This document shows, in pieces, positions 12,891 to 26,106 of a stretch of 64,000 nt of DNA. Within the stretch, counting starts at the first letter, position 1. Each line of letters starts with the position of its first letter. The DNA comes from Corbicula japonica (taxonomy: Eukaryota; Mollusca; Bivalvia; Venerida; Cyrenidae). The notes beneath the pieces are model-generated. The model made no database searches. It was not told the origin of the DNA and saw only the letters and a program-made list of their open reading frames with translations. The position numbers and the translations under genes were made by a program. The stretch spans positions 25,001 to 89,000 of the forward strand of contig JAZAYU010000871.1 in NCBI GenBank assembly GCA_038501625.1, written 5' to 3'.

Positions 12891-13806
12891 CATTGTTTTT
12901 CCAGCAATTGTCTGAGGGCATTTTCTAAAATAACCTAGCTTCAACCAATACGGTTTATACCCTATACGTTCAACGAAACAACCCGGTCAATACGTCCTAG
13001 TACAGAGTTGTACTATATTGGACCTATAATGCAGACCAATGTTGAATCCAAATTCAAAGATGTTAACACCTCGACTGTCAGAAACAGACTGCTCCGTATC
13101 ATGTTGTTGTTGTTGTTTATTCCCAGTTTATGGACCCTCCCGCCTCTGACCGAGGACATTATGGTGTGGTCCGCTGCTCCGTATCAATGAACGGAAATTG
13201 CTTTTATACCTTCCGATGAAAGTCCTCGGGCTTTACCGTTCAAACACACTAATTTAACACTAAGCATTCAAATAACCAAAAAGATTTAGCAGTTAGACTC
13301 GTCCCAAGCTAAATCATCAAATAATTTTCCTCACAAATTAACCACACTTTTACTTGCCGGAAGATCCTACTTTTCTACTGGAATGAATAGGGAATAGTGA
13401 ATAGGGAGCCTTCAGCCGGGGATGAGCAAGCAAGATAGTTCTCAGTTGAACACAAGGTTGCTCACACCCGTTGCCCAGTCCACAGCTCTCGACGCTAGCT
13501 CCCCTGGTGGACCTTTACCTTTTTTCTTGCTTGCCAAAAGTGGAGGACGTTGTAGGTGTAGTGCCACATCGTCAACTTCTAAAACCGATGTTTTGTACTC
13601 CTAAAGACTTGCACAAAGTATTACCCTACTATCTGCTACCGATATTGATTAAAACAAACATTGGTTCTGTGGAACTACGCTGTAAATTTAGTAAATAATC
13701 TACTATTTACCTTTTATAAATACTTACTAATTCTTAAACTATATAAGTCGGAGTAATGGAATGCTATCCTGCTCATTATTATGTCATGTAGGCATAACCT
13801 TAATAC
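12891..13806. other. Unique-looking DNA, nothing recognised
   Basis: Two overlapping short ORFs (13422-13604 and 13471-13698) have no recognisable domain. No splice-supported gene model was evident. Confidence 0.35.
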
Positions 13807-13863
13807 ACATAAACACGCACGCACCCACGCACACACGCACGCACGCATGCGCGCGCACGCACG

Positions 13864-13893
<30 letters not shown>
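13807..13893. repeat. Compound microsatellite (CACG)n/(CA)n
   Basis: ACGC/CACG-type tetranucleotide repeats followed by a pure CA run. The Cys/Val-rich and Thr/His-rich ORFs on the two strands are artefacts of it. Confidence 0.95.
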
Positions 13894-13898
<5 letters not shown>

Positions 13899-14915
13899 AC
13901 AAGGTGTAGAATGAGGACACCTGACTTACACATGAAAATGGGGACACAATCTTCCCAGTGATGTACGCTGTTAATTTTTGGTATGCATAGATTTTTGATT
14001 TTTTTTTGTAGCTGGTTTGTCTATTTAAAATCATCCTTAATCTAATAGTTAAGAACGTGTCTTTTCACTTTAGAGTGGGGACAACGGGTTCACTCACTTC
14101 ACACAGGGGACTTTTGTCAAATGAGGTCATGTGGCAAGTGTGGACTCATACACACACAAGACATTGACGACATTGCACTTGTCTTTTGAGGACAAGAACA
14201 CTTCTTTCCCTAACATTAACAGCTTTTGCGTTGGCAGCTAACAATTCGACGTTTGTAATACTAGTCAAGTAATCCATCCATTTTTAAGTCTTAAGGTGTG
14301 TGCTGAAAGCACTCGTGTCACGCATGGGAGCTTCGACAAACATCGCTGTATCATTGCGCCCCAGATGCGTATCCAAATTTGCAATGTTCTTTCAACGCTT
14401 TCAGCGCTTTGATTCTTTGAATTTAGGCATTTCCGTGTTTGAAACTTGCACGATTCTACTAATCAGTTTATATATACCGTATTGAGTTTTTTTCTTATTT
14501 CTGTGGGTCGTCACTGCCTTACATAAACTTGCTGTTCGTTGTCAGATGTTATGAAAGATGCAAACAATAATGTAGGAAGCATCACAATTAAACAACCATC
14601 AAATAAGAACATGCATACAACTTAGTTATTGAGACTTTTGTCGAGCTTTCCAAAGTTGAATAGACAGCAAGATAGCTCATTCGAAGCAGCTGTGATGGAT
14701 CTATTGCCGTTAGTAAAAAGCATATGTTGTGCCTGTTTTGCTAAAAAAATATTTCCTAATTTTAGTCATTCTCTGCCTTAGATCCTGTAACATTTCAAAT
14801 ATGTGTTATAGAAGAAAAAATAAGTTTTGTATGTGTTAAAGATGGTCTTCAAATGAATAGCAAAATAATTCTAAAGGTCAGAATGTAATTTGTCGCATAG
14901 TTATCGTCTGTACAA
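13894..14915. other. Intergenic, nothing recognised
   Basis: A 61-residue ORF at 14300-14485 has no identifiable motif. No repeat structure was seen. Confidence 0.35.
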
Positions 14916-15317
14916 GAGGGCCAGGATGGCCCTTTATCGCTCACCTGAGTACCGCAGCCAAAGAAATGAATGAAAGAAATATAAACTAGATGCTGTGTCT
15001 CCCCATGCATCTAACTGAAGAATAGGCAGAGAAAGTTAAATCAGTACTCTAGTAACTTCCATTCCATAGGTCCCTGTGACATTGACTTTTGACCTACTAG
15101 GTTCTTCTACTTAGTTATGAAGTTTGTAAACTCCTCCAGTTACTGAGCAGAAACGATTTTTACTCTACAGGTCATCGTGAACTTGACCTTTGATGAAAAA
15201 GCCCTAAAAATTGAAGGGTTCTTCTAATTCAATTACCATATGAAGTTTGAATGCTCTTGGTGTCATAGTACTCATGTTATCGAGCAGAATCGGTATTCAC
15301 CCACAGGTCCCTGTGAA
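14916..15317. repeat. Dispersed repeat with internal units, left part (interrupted)
   Basis: It opens with a small hairpin (agggcc-aggat-ggccct) and 'atcgctcacctgagtac', then repeats a block built on 'aggtccctgtgaacttgacc' and 'atgaagtttgaa.gctc'. Blocks of this type recur at 15060, 15170 and 15300, and again after 16391. I know this family as a common non-coding repeat in bivalves, but its origin is not clear to me. Confidence 0.6.
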
Positions 15318-16390
15318 CTTAATCTGTCCATTGAAAATGGTTACGTCACTACTAAAATATATGATAAAAGAGATGATATTAATTTTAATATAGTAAATTT
15401 TCCGTTTTTAGACGGCGATGTTCCTCGTGCAACATCTTACGGGGTTTATATCTCATAGCTTGTTCGCTTTTCAAGAGCTTGCAACGATGTGAATGATTTC
15501 AATGAACGTAATCTTTGCATTACAGAAAAACTATTAAAACAAGGTTATCGGTATCACAAATTACGGAAACCCTTTTGCAAGTTTTATCGCCGATACCCAG
15601 ATCTAATTCATAAATACAGGTGCAGTTTAAAATCACTAATGCAACAATGTTTTTCACAGCCATTTTTTATGGAGATTTAATCTATAAATTTAAGAAGATA
15701 AAAGGCAATGTTAATTTCTCCCGATTATTCGTAAAAACCATCTGTAAATTTAAAAAGAAAGGTTACCAACATTTTATTTTACAGCGCTCTGCAGGCCTGT
15801 TGATTAACCCATCTATAGTTGATCATTATACTTACCTCTTTGGTTGCACGACGGTGGCAGGGGTTTAAGAGTTTATGAAGGTTTATGGGGAATATCTTTT
15901 CTTAAAAGAACCTAGAAACTCGGTTGTTTCTTTTATCCCCGTCATCGTGATCTTGCTGATTTTACTCCAGGTGCTCTGGTCTCGGTAAGATCATTGAGTA
16001 CCCGCCCTTTGGCTTTGCACTGCCATTAGCTTCTTATGTTTTATATGTTTGTGTGCTTTTGCATGCAACATTGTAGAGCCGATGGGTGGGCTGGAGTTAT
16101 GTCACCAAGACAACTTGTACTTGTTTTGTGATACGAGAACCGGTTGGGGCAAGTGTGAGGTTGGTGCACCCTAGAACCTGGTTTAAACCCCCCAGTGGCA
16201 ATTTGTTTTGCCACTGACCGTTCCAAGGCAGTATCCCCAAAGGTTCTCTTTTTCGTTAGTTGTTTGTTACGTCCTATTTGAATTGACATACTTATAACAA
16301 ACATGCTCTCTCTCTCTTCCTCTCTTCTTTTTCGCTGCGTGGGGAGGCTGTGCTTTGTTTGTGTGGCGATTCCGGATATGCATATATTAC
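15318..16390 (+). pseudogene. 5'-truncated retroelement: reverse-transcriptase C-terminal (thumb) fragment plus 3' tail
   Basis: Translation from about 15320 to 15866 reads as one domain across two lesions. The first part has a '...NGYVTTKIYDKRDDINF' stretch and a 'FPFLDGDVPRATSYGVYIS' block, followed by an in-frame TAG at 15456-15458 where the family would have Gln. Reading resumes in the same frame with 'RFSRACNDVNDFNERNL' and 'KLLKQGYRYHKLRKPFCKFY'. A one-base loss near 15660 then shifts the frame before 'FYGDLIYKFKKIKG' and the ending. The order resembles the region after the RT core in Penelope-like and related retroelements, an assignment from memory of the family and so tentative. The catalytic RT core is absent. 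The non-coding tail (15870-16390) has a 'taaaccccccagtggcaa' block. The surrounding older repeat resumes at 16391, so this is a nested, 5'-truncated insertion. Confidence 0.55.
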
Positions 16391-16800
16391 TTTTTTTTAC
16401 CTTTGAATCCCCAAAACAATAGGATTCTTTTTATATAGTTACCTCATGAAGTTTGAAGACTCTAGGTGTAAGGGTTCTCAAGTTATTAAGCAGAAAAGGT
16501 TTTCACTCCACAGGCCCCTGTGAACTTGAACTTTTGACCTATGAATCCCAAACACTAATAAGGGTTCTTTAATACATATACCCAATAACGTTTGAAGAAA
16601 GTGGGTATACTGGTATTCAAGTTACTGGGCTAATATGGTTTTCACATGCAAGTCCCTGTGAACTTGACTTTTGACCTATGACTCCACAAAACATTAGGGT
16701 TCTTCAAATAAAATTAACCTATGAAGTTTGAAGGCTCTGGCTGTAATATTACTCCGCTTGCTGACAGGAAGATTTTTTAAAAGTTTTTATGTAAAACTAG
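16391..16800. repeat. Dispersed repeat with internal units, right part
   Basis: Continues the family interrupted at 15317. 'cctgtgaacttga.cttttgacctat' and 'aacaataggattctt / acattagggttctt' recur with 'atgaagtttgaa..ctctgg' at 16448, 16573 and 16720. Period is roughly 120-150 bp. Confidence 0.6.
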
Positions 16801-18054
16801 TGGTTTCAGAGAAGATTTTTAAAGATCCAACTTTTAAAATCTATTTTAAGCTCCCGTGGTTCAGAAATGCAATGGACCTGAACCATTTGAACAAATTTGG
16901 TAGAGCTTCATGCAAGCAACATCCGTATGTTACATCATTTATATGTAAATAAACAGGTCACATGACACACACTCAAACTGCTTGTAAACAAACATGGCAG
17001 AGAAAGAAACTGTGTCAGGTTAAAATGAACAAGAAAAGTATAACACAGATGTGTTATATGTGGACGACATTTGAAAGAGGTTAGATGTTGGGTGTAAGAG
17101 TTCATGCAGGTGATGGATTGTTTTTAAACAAAGAAAGAATCAGTGATAATATATTGTTGTCTTTTATTGGCAAAGGGTATTGAACGTTGAAGGATGTGCT
17201 TGTGTATTACATGTAGTTGTGGAACGCGTTGTATACAAGGAGTGCGGTTTGAAATGAAATATACCGGAAATGGTATGGCTTGGGATTTATGATGAAATTT
17301 GTTTGCTGAACATTAACAAGTTTGCAGTAAATGTAGTAAATGATTTGAAAACAAACGTTTTCCTTTTAAATATTATGATAACTAGCTGGAAAATAGTGGA
17401 AGAGATGGTTGATATGGTAACATGCATTATGATGAAGAATTGCCAGAACTATATGTGTTGTTATGTATTCATTTAGGATGAAAAATAATTTCTCACATTT
17501 TAAGGATTTACTACACTCCTCCTTACACCTTTATCGATAAAAAAAGAAAAGTATCAACATTTCTAAAACGGAAAAATGCCTTTCAATGAAATTTTGCACA
17601 AATGAATGTTAATTTTGTTTAGTTTGATAATTTTCTTTTTAATCGATGGTCGAACAAGGAGGAGTTTAGTGGATCGTTAAGAGCACTCAAAATTTCATAA
17701 ATATAACTGATTTTTCATTATTGTCATTGAAGATTTTCATAAGTAAATACTCTACTGAGAGCTATGTAAGCCATTCCTCCTTGTAATATTGTTTTCTCGA
17801 TATCAACAGCATCTGAAGATAATGTTAGACCTTGCACTTTGTGGACAGTTACACCAACATTTAATTTTCATGAAGGAGTTACCTGGAAGTTAAACATTAT
17901 CATAGCACTAACCACATTACAATGAATGTGCTCATACATTTTAATATTAACAACTGGCAACGGCATAAAACTGTACCTGAATTTACGTTTGTTGTTCACA
18001 ATAGTAATATGTTTTCGTGACATATAATGTCACACTAACCTAGTTGTGTCCATA
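16801..18054. other. Intergenic, nothing recognised
   Basis: Weak coding-like translation occurs at 17160-17476 on the plus strand in more than one frame, with no motif I can name. It could be a decayed gene fragment. Confidence 0.35.
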
Positions 18055-18149
18055 TGTATGCCTTGATGGCATGGGTGAACAGTGTAGATCCGGGGCATGT
18101 CACAGACGTGCCACTGATGCGGATCTGCTCTGGTCGCACTTGTATAAAA
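18055..18149. repeat. Fragment of the TTAA-flanked MITE
   Basis: The segment 'acagtgtagatccggggcat...gatgcggatctgctctgg' followed by 'cgcacttgtataaaag' matches the central half of the copy at 9207-9459. Both outer ends are missing. Confidence 0.5.
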
Positions 18150-18770
18150 GAACATATGTGGAGAGCAATGGGATAAGGTATATAGCTGCGTTGAGGACTT
18201 ATTGTTATCTTTGTTGTTGTTTTTTAATGAGATCAAGATTAATTATTAATGCAGTAAATTTTTTGTATAAAAGGCTCATAAACTTCAATGTTATATTTAT
18301 TTATAACAGACACCAATCTAACTGTAAAACAATTTTCAGTATTTTTCAGATTTGAGACCAAGCAGCGGATAGATGAATTATATGCATGTATTACTGCTTT
18401 ATCTGTCAATTTTTAAGCCATTCTTACAAAGTAAAATGTTTCAACAAATGAATACATTTATATTTACACGGTAGTACACAATGCGGGTTTATTAATGAAT
18501 TGATTTATTAACAGAAAAAGAAAAAAGATACAGTTAAATGACTGCCAACTCAGAGGCTCAATATTTCTAACATAAATAGAAGGTTAACTTAAATTTCCTT
18601 TTTTACAACCAAACTGCCAAAAATGGCATCCTATAATTGTTTAATTGTTTTTCAGATTACTGATGGAGGTGGCTGGTTTCTTGGGTGTTTCAGCTGGTTG
18701 TGTTGGTTGTATATTGGTGTCTGTGCAGATGTAGGGACCAAGAATCGGGGTTCAATAGGTATTTTTAAAT

Positions 18771-21360
18771 ATGACAGTTAATCTAAAAATATCGTCTATG
18801 AATGTTCAAGGCTTAGGGGACAGACTTAAAAGAAAAGATGTATTTAATTTTTTGAAAACAAGAAACTATAAAATTTATTGTATACAAGATACTCACTTTA
18901 TCGATAAGGAGGAATATCTTATTAGAAGTCAGTGGGAATATGACTGTTTTTTCAGTAATTTCAATAGTCAATCAAGGGGTGTGGCAGTATTGATAAATAA
19001 TAACTTTGATTTTAAATTGATACACTGTAAATATGGAAAAGGATACAGATGGAAATCTTTTAATAATTAATTGTGAGGTTGACACAAAATTGTTTACATT
19101 AATTTGCATATATGGTCCAAATAGAGACGACCCTGGCTTTTATACAAATATTAAAAATAAAGTGTGTAATATAAACAACAGTTGCATAATTGTAGGTGAT
19201 TACAACTTAGTCCTAAACCCTGATAAAGATTGTTTCAATTATAAGAATGTGAACAATCCAAATGCAAGAGATGTTGTCTATGAAATTATTATTGAAAAAG
19301 AATATATAGATGCATGGCGCGAAAAAAATATGGAAAAACCAACAGTTTACTTGGTTTAAAAAATACGGTTAAGAAAGCTAGGCTTGATTTTTTTCTCATA
19401 TCTAATGATCTTTTTACTGACCTAGATGAGGCAAATATTTTACCAGGTTACAGAACAGACCACTCATTAATTATGATAAGTATTGATATAGGTAAGTTTC
19501 AAAGGGGTAAATCATATTGGAAATTCAATCACTCATTACTTAAAGATATTGAATATGTTAATCAAATTAAAAATGTTATTAAAGAAGTAAGACAATTATA
19601 CACTGCAGAAGTTCAAAATTATGACCGCCCCATAGAGGAAATAAGCGATAAAGATATTGTATTAACAATTAATGACCAACTCTTCTTTGAAACTCTTATG
19701 ATGCAAATTAGAGGTAAAACAATTTCAATTTCCTGTCACAGAAAAAAGCAAGAAGAAAACAAAGAACATCACTTATTAAATGACATTGCCAAATTGGAAA
19801 ATAGTAATGATTTGGAATCTTCTATTTTAGAAGATAAAAAAAGTGAACTTTTAACTTAAAGGAAAAAGAAATTGGAAGGTTCTCTTATTCGCTCTAGAGC
19901 TAAATGGTTATTAGAAGGTGAAAAACCATCAAATTATTTTTGTAACCTTGAAACCAGGCATTATGCATCTAAATTTATGAATTCACTTTATTCAGATACA
20001 GGGGAAGTCCTTAAAACTCAGGAAGAGATGTTAAAACAGACTGAAAAGCATTACAAAAATTTATATTCTTACACAGAAGTAATGGAAACCAACCTCAACA
20101 CTTTGTTTGATAATACTAACTTTAAAAAACTCTCTGAAATAGAAAAAGAATCACTCGAAGGGGAATTAACATATAAGGAAATGCTAAAAAGCTTGAAGAA
20201 TATGTCAAATTTTTCATCACCAGGGAACACAGGTTTCACAGCAGCTTTTTATAAATTTTTCTGGTCAGATATTGGTCATTTTTTGGTCCGGTCAATCAAC
20301 TTTGGTTTTAGGAGTGGTGAATTATCAGTCACACAAAAACAAGGTGTCATTACATGTATACCTAAACCTGAAAAAGATAAAATGTATTTAAAAAACTGGA
20401 GACCCATTTCACTCCTTAATGTTTCATATAAAATAGCTTCAGCAAGTATAGCAAATAGATTGAAAATGGTATTAAGTAAAATTATAAGTGAGGACCAAAC
20501 TGGGTTTATTTCAGGAAGATTTATAGGGGAGAATATACGCCTTATATATGATGTGATGTTTTACACTGAAAAATATAAAAAAACAAGGTATGCTCCTTCT
20601 AATAGATTTTGCAACCGCTTTTGACTCTATTTCATGGAGCTTTATGAATAAGGTTTTAGAGTTCTTTAATTTTGGTGAACAATTTAAGAGATGGATAAAT
20701 ATTTTTTACAAAAACATTCAGTCTTGTGTAACTATTAATGGTCACCTATCTGATTGGTTTTATGTACATCGTGGTTGTCGTCAAGGTGATCCTCTGTCCC
20801 CTTACCTGTTCATTCTGTGCGCTGAGATCCAATCTTTGCTCATAAAAAATTAAAACAATATAACTGGTATTAAAATAAATAATCAAGAATTTCGTATATC
20901 GCAATATGCAGATGACACTTCTTTACTATTGGATGGCACCGAAAATTCACTTTTAAGTGCTATGAAAGTTTTAAAATTTTATGATAGCATTTCAGGACTA
21001 AAGGTAAATGTGGATAAAACAAAGGCAATTTGGATTGGATCTCAAAAAGGCAGTAACAGACATTTATGTCCAAATTTGGGATAAAACTGGGAAACTGAAA
21101 ACTTTAAGCTATTAGGGGTAATATTTTCTACTAATTTAAATACAATGATGGACATTAATTATTCATTAAAAATTGAGGAGATTAAAAGACTTTTAGCTTC
21201 CTGGTCTAAACGAATAATTACACCTATTGGAAAAAATGTGGTCATTAAAACTTTGGCTGTTGCTAAATTAAATCATCTCATCATAAGTCTTCCAAATCCA
21301 AGTAAAAGAGAGCTCCAAATTGCCTTAAACACAATTATTTTAGTAGGTAAATACCATATT
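18771..21360 (+). pseudogene. Decayed LINE ORF2: apurinic-type endonuclease plus reverse transcriptase (L1/Tx1-like)
   Basis: The protein would nick target DNA and reverse transcribe its own RNA. The endonuclease part (18771-19490) has an N-terminal 'MNVQGL' block, 'IQDTH', 'GDYN' at about 19195-19206 and 'RTDHSLI'. The reverse transcriptase part (19860-21100) has 'NWRPISLLN' at about 20394, 'DFATAFDSISW' near 20605, 'GCRQGDPLSPYLF' near 20775 and the catalytic 'YADD' at 20905-20916. Reading needs frame changes near 19045, 19345 and 20600, and there are in-frame stops at 19857, 20851 and 21082, so the copy is inactive. No ORF1 was seen upstream. The C-terminal part normally present after the RT is short or lost, and homology fades into a tandem array. 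The L1/Tx1 placement rests on motif style only; Nimb or another L1-group clade is possible. Confidence 0.85.
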
Positions 21361-21639
21361 TACCAAAACAAAATGAAACACACTCTTCCAAATATGCCAT
21401 CCTTTAGAAATCAGTTAACATTGTTAATAAAAGCAGAAAAATTTAATGCCAAACAAACATTCAAACTAGACAATTATGAAACAAGAGCTGTCAGAGGAGA
21501 CAGCGTGCTCGACTATTCGAATCATTTGAAACAAATGCAATTTAAAGATTAAAACAATAACAACTATGGCCATACATTCATGTTCAATCAGCAAAAATAT
21601 TAACAAGTGAATGGTAAGAGAGAAATTCATTTCAAATAA

Positions 21640-22790
21640 CAGAAATAATTTCTGTGACCTTGACCTTGGACATACTGGCATGGGTAATATACCCAACACA
21701 CTGCCTTGTCATGGTGAACATTTGTGCCAAGTTATTTTGAAAACCCTCCATTCAAAACAAAGTTATAGCCCGGACAAGAAAATTCTATTTTTAGTTACAG
21801 TGACCTTGACATTGGACCTACAGGCATGGGCATGGTAAGCAACACACCACATTGTCATGATGAACATTTGTGTCAAGTTATTTTGAAATCACTCTATTCC
21901 TAATGAAGTTACAGCCCTGACAAGAGAATTCTATTTTTAGTAACAGTGACCTTGACCTACAGGCATGGGCATGGTACGCAATACACCACCCTGTCATGGT
22001 TAACTTTTGTGTCAAGTTATTTTGAAATCCCTTCCATTTTTAATAAAGTTATAGCCCAGACAAGAAAATTCTATTTTTAGTAACAGTGACCTTGACCTTG
22101 GACCTTCAGGCCTGGGTATGTGCAGACACACTGCCGTGTCATAGTGAACCTTTGTGTAAAGTTATTTTGAAATCCCTCCATTCATAACAAAGTAACAGCC
22201 CAGACAAGAGAATTCTATTTTTAGTAAAAGTGACCTTGACCTTTGACCTACAGGCATGGTATGTGACACACTGCCCTGTCATAGTTAACATTTGTGTAAA
22301 GTTATTTTGAAATCCCTCCATTCATAACAAAGTTACAGCCTGGACAAGAAAATTCTATTTTTAGTAACAGTGACCTTGACCTTGGATCTACAGAAATGGG
22401 TATAGCGTGGACATACCGCCTTGTCATAGTGAACCTTTGTGCCAAGTTATTTTGAAATCCCTCCATTCATAACGAAGTAACAGCTCGGACAAGAGAATTC
22501 TATTTTTAGTAACAGTGACCTTTACCTTGGACCTACAGGCCTGGGCATGTACGTGACACACCGTCTTGATATGGTGAACAATAATACTAAGTTATTAAAA
22601 AATCCAATAGAAAACAACAAAGTTACAGAGCGGACACGATTTTGCAAGAAAATTCTATTTTTAGTAACAGTGACCTTGACCTTGGACCTACAAGCATGGA
22701 TATTGTACGCGACACACCGCCTTGTCAAGGTAAACATTTATGCCAAGTTATTTTGAAATCCCTCCATTCATAATGAAGTTAAGGCCCAAG
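21640..22790. repeat. Tandem array, about 140-155-bp unit, seven copies
   Basis: 'ctatttttagtaacagtgac' occurs at 21785, 21931, 22071, 22215, 22355, 22500 and 22655, a spacing of 140-155 bp. Each unit runs through 'cttggacctacaggcatggg', 'acacaccgccttgtcatgg' and 'aagttattttgaaatccctc'. The short ORFs on both strands repeat with the unit and are not genes. Confidence 0.85.
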
Positions 22791-23300
22791 TGTATATTTT
22801 GCTTTACACAAAATGTAAGTGAAAAAGGGGCATAATTTAAAAAATATTGGATGCAGGGTTATGGGTCTTGTTGGTTATGATGTAGATTTTGATAGTGAAA
22901 ATATATTTCAAGTTTCAAGGCAATATCTTAAGTAGTATTAAAGTTATGGGCAAATTGCTTAACACAAAATATAAGATAAAGGGGCATAACTTGAAACATA
23001 TTGACAGCAGAGTTGTGGGTCTTGTTGGTAATGATGTAGAATTTGATGGTGAATATATATTCCAAGTTTCAAGTTGATATCTCAAGTAGTTTACAAGTTA
23101 TGGACCAAGTGCATATTTTGCTTAACGCAAAATTTAAGTAAAAAAGGGGCATAACTTAAAAAGTATTTGTAGCAGAGTTATGGGTGTTGTTGGTAATGAT
23201 GTAGAATTTGATGGTGAATATATATTTCAAGTTTCAAGTTGATATCGTAAGTAGTTTTCAAGTGATGGACCAAAGTGCATTTTTTGTTTAACGCATTTGT
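22791..23300. repeat. Second tandem array, about 150-165-bp unit, three copies
   Basis: 'ggtgaatatatatt.caagt' recurs at about 22896, 23048 and 23212, with 'aaaaaggggcataact' and 'gagttatgggtcttgttggt' in each unit. It abuts the previous array without a gap, suggesting both belong to one composite repeat. Confidence 0.8.
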
Positions 23301-23396
23301 TTAACGGACGCCGACGGGAACGCCGACGCCGACGCCGACGCCGACACCGGGGCGAGTAGGATAGCTCCCCTATTCTTCGAATAGTCGAGCTAAAAA
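23301..23396. repeat. GC-rich end of the composite repeat with terminal hairpin
   Basis: A (GCCGAC)n run at about 23309-23346 is followed by 'ggggcgagtaggatagctcc' and a hairpin with stem CTATTC/GAATAG and loop TTC, then 'gtcgagctaaaaa'. The hairpin followed by a short AT tail looks like the defined end of a mobile element, read here in the plus direction as a 3' end. Family not identified. Confidence 0.55.
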
Positions 23397-24259
23397 TATG
23401 GGGTCCATTTTCCGCACTCTGCACAGACAACCAGTGATACTTAACATGCCTACTTGTTATATATTTAATAAGTCCTTAGCCAGCCTCCTCTATCAATAGT
23501 ATATAGTTTATATGTTTCAGCTTTACGAGTTACAGACCATCCTCCAAATGTTCTTGTACACCTGAAAAAACTTTCTTCCTTTTATCTCTCCCTATCCCTC
23601 CATTCTTTTACCATATTATTAAAAAGGTAAAGCAATTACATTTATACGCTACACTATATTGAACATGATTTAACAACTGTATAGATCCAATTTGGATATT
23701 TTGATGTGTTAAACATTGTCAAATTGTATATTGATACAGAAACCTTACATTATAGTAATGTTTAGCATAACAAGATGTACTGTGGTATCATTTTATTTTG
23801 CGAGGACATATTTTCGTTCGTAGAAAAATGCCATTTTTCATACCGACATAAATTCATGAATTTGTATTAAGTTTAACGATTGATAACTAAAGGCTTAATT
23901 AGGCTGGGGTTTAATGATGTACACTTTCCCATGCATAAAATATGCGAAAATAATGTCCACGCAAAATAAAACGCTTCCACTGTGATAGAAGAGAAATATT
24001 AAAAGTAGTCATTCATTTTGATACATATATTGTGTTTGTTGATTATTCTGTTCTGGTTCTATTTCATATATCATTATTAATTTGACCTTTTTAGATTGAG
24101 GCACTTTAACTGTATGTAATAAATCAAAACAAAATATAAAAAAAAATGAATGTGCTCTATATAAACTCAACAGTACCTTTCCCTACCACGAACATGGCAA
24201 TTTCTTTCAAATTGGTACTTTCAGGATGAAAATCTATACTAACTTTCTATATTCAGACA
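23397..24259. other. Intergenic, nothing recognised
   Basis: AT-rich DNA without identifiable coding sequence or repeat. Confidence 0.4.
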
Positions 24260-25342
24260 CAGTTGTTCAGGCAGTAACGGATAGCTAACAGATTACCGCT
24301 GCACAGGTCTTTAAAAGTAGAAATTTCACATACAAATCGATATTTTCCGACAGAGAAAATTGTACACACTTCAAAACAGGTCATTTTTAAACATGCTGTG
24401 AGATCTGTCACGCACTAATCTTTGTTTTTATTACCTCATCGAATTAGCCAGTAGCGGATAGCTTCGGGCAGAATGGGATAGGTAAATGAAGCTCACTGGG
24501 GGCGTCTCAAACCAGCTCAAACATTGTGAATTGAATGTTTTGTTGATGAACATGTATTGAAACACATTCAAAGGTTAATCAAATAAAAAAATTTCCCCTC
24601 TGATCTAAATTAAACCCAAAACATTTTGTTAACAGTAACAGAAGAAAATCCTAAAACAATAGGTCATTAAATTTTTTATTAAGAAAAAATATTCTCATTT
24701 TAAAATCAAACACATCACAGAGAAATTAAATGGAATTAACAGTTTAATCACATCAAACAGTATTAACATTTAGTTAATTTGTTTTCATATAAAAGTTGCC
24801 TATATACTGATCATAATAAAATAACTGAACATGGTGGCCAATAACAAAACAACATATAACAACACATATGCAAAAACTGAGATATCTTTGAATTAAGATT
24901 ATAAAAATGTTAACCTGAGAAAAAGTAATGATTACATGTAATAAAGATCTTCTGACGAGATCATGTAAAATAAAAAAAAAATAAAATTTTAACTGGAACT
25001 ATGTGTAGATAAAGATAACATTCTTCTAACACACTAAAGACTTAATGCTAAATGTTAATGAAAACTACTATGACTAGATCATGTACTTTGAACACTGTAT
25101 AACCTGACCATTCACATATAATAATAATTACTGGTTCTTTAATTGCATTACACTTCCTTCTGGCCTGCCCATTGTGTAACCGTCAGTTCTAAAATAATAA
25201 TAACAACAACAACAACAAATGCATTAACAAATTCTGCTTTAAAAGAAAGGCAAATGTCAAAGACTATCTAATGAGTAATCTATTCAAAAGCATTGCTAGT
25301 GTTTACCCGAGACTTAAGTCAGACTCATTAGCTGATAAATAA

Positions 25343-25663
25343 CAGGGGTGGATCCAGATTACTTGTCATGAAGATGTTGGCCAAAAAGTTGAAAATTATC
25401 ATGTAACTTCTCTGAAAGAGCCCGCACGAACCCCTTTTCTAGAAATCTTTCATCCAACCCTGAAATCTATCTATCACATTCTATGATTTTTGATTGCACA
25501 TAGTCCAGTGCAATTTTTCCATAAAGAGGTTTATTTGGAGCAGTCTTAGGGTAGTTACATTTTATTTGACAACTTTCTAGCAAAAATCCATGTGAAAATT
25601 AAATATTGGTGCCCAAAAGGAAATTTGAGCAACACCACAGAACCCAATCTGGATCCGCCCCAG
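25343..25663. mobile_element. hAT-like MITE, 321 bp
   Basis: Termini CAGGGGTGGATCCAGATT and, inverted, CTGGGGCGGATCCAGATT match with two differences. The CAGGGG-GGATCC style of terminus is typical of hAT transposons. No 8-bp target duplication was visible in the flanks, so the ends may be slightly misplaced or the site has decayed. A partial relative lies at 2186-2334. Confidence 0.6.
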
Positions 25664-26106
25664 TATCAGTATTAATAAACTAATAAATTACTCAAGTTAT
25701 CATATCTACATTTTAACACACATTTATCATTACAAAATATCATATCTCCCTTTTAAACCTAACTTTGACAGCAATTTGACAGATCATGTCTACTTTGAGA
25801 TGACCCCGTATGTACATTTACGCAATCCGTTACTACCTGAAGCACACGGTAATAATTTATACCTCTGTTCGCTGACACTGTAGGAATTGTAAATAAATGC
25901 TTTATGATAGTGATAGAAGGTTTATTTATACACAAACCAAATCCCCAAAAATTATACTTTACCAGCTATTGTTGTGGAACTTTGTCTTTCTTTTTTTGGT
26001 AACCGTGTAAAAGTATCGTGTTGTTGTAAACTACCGGTTTACCCGTTCCATTTGTTGTATTATATGCACTCCATGCAAAAGTCAAAATCCAGATAATATA
26101 CATGTA

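Noticed and set aside
23227..23430. Arg-rich ORF on the minus strand
   Set aside because: Produced by the (GCCGAC)n repeat at the end of a dispersed element.
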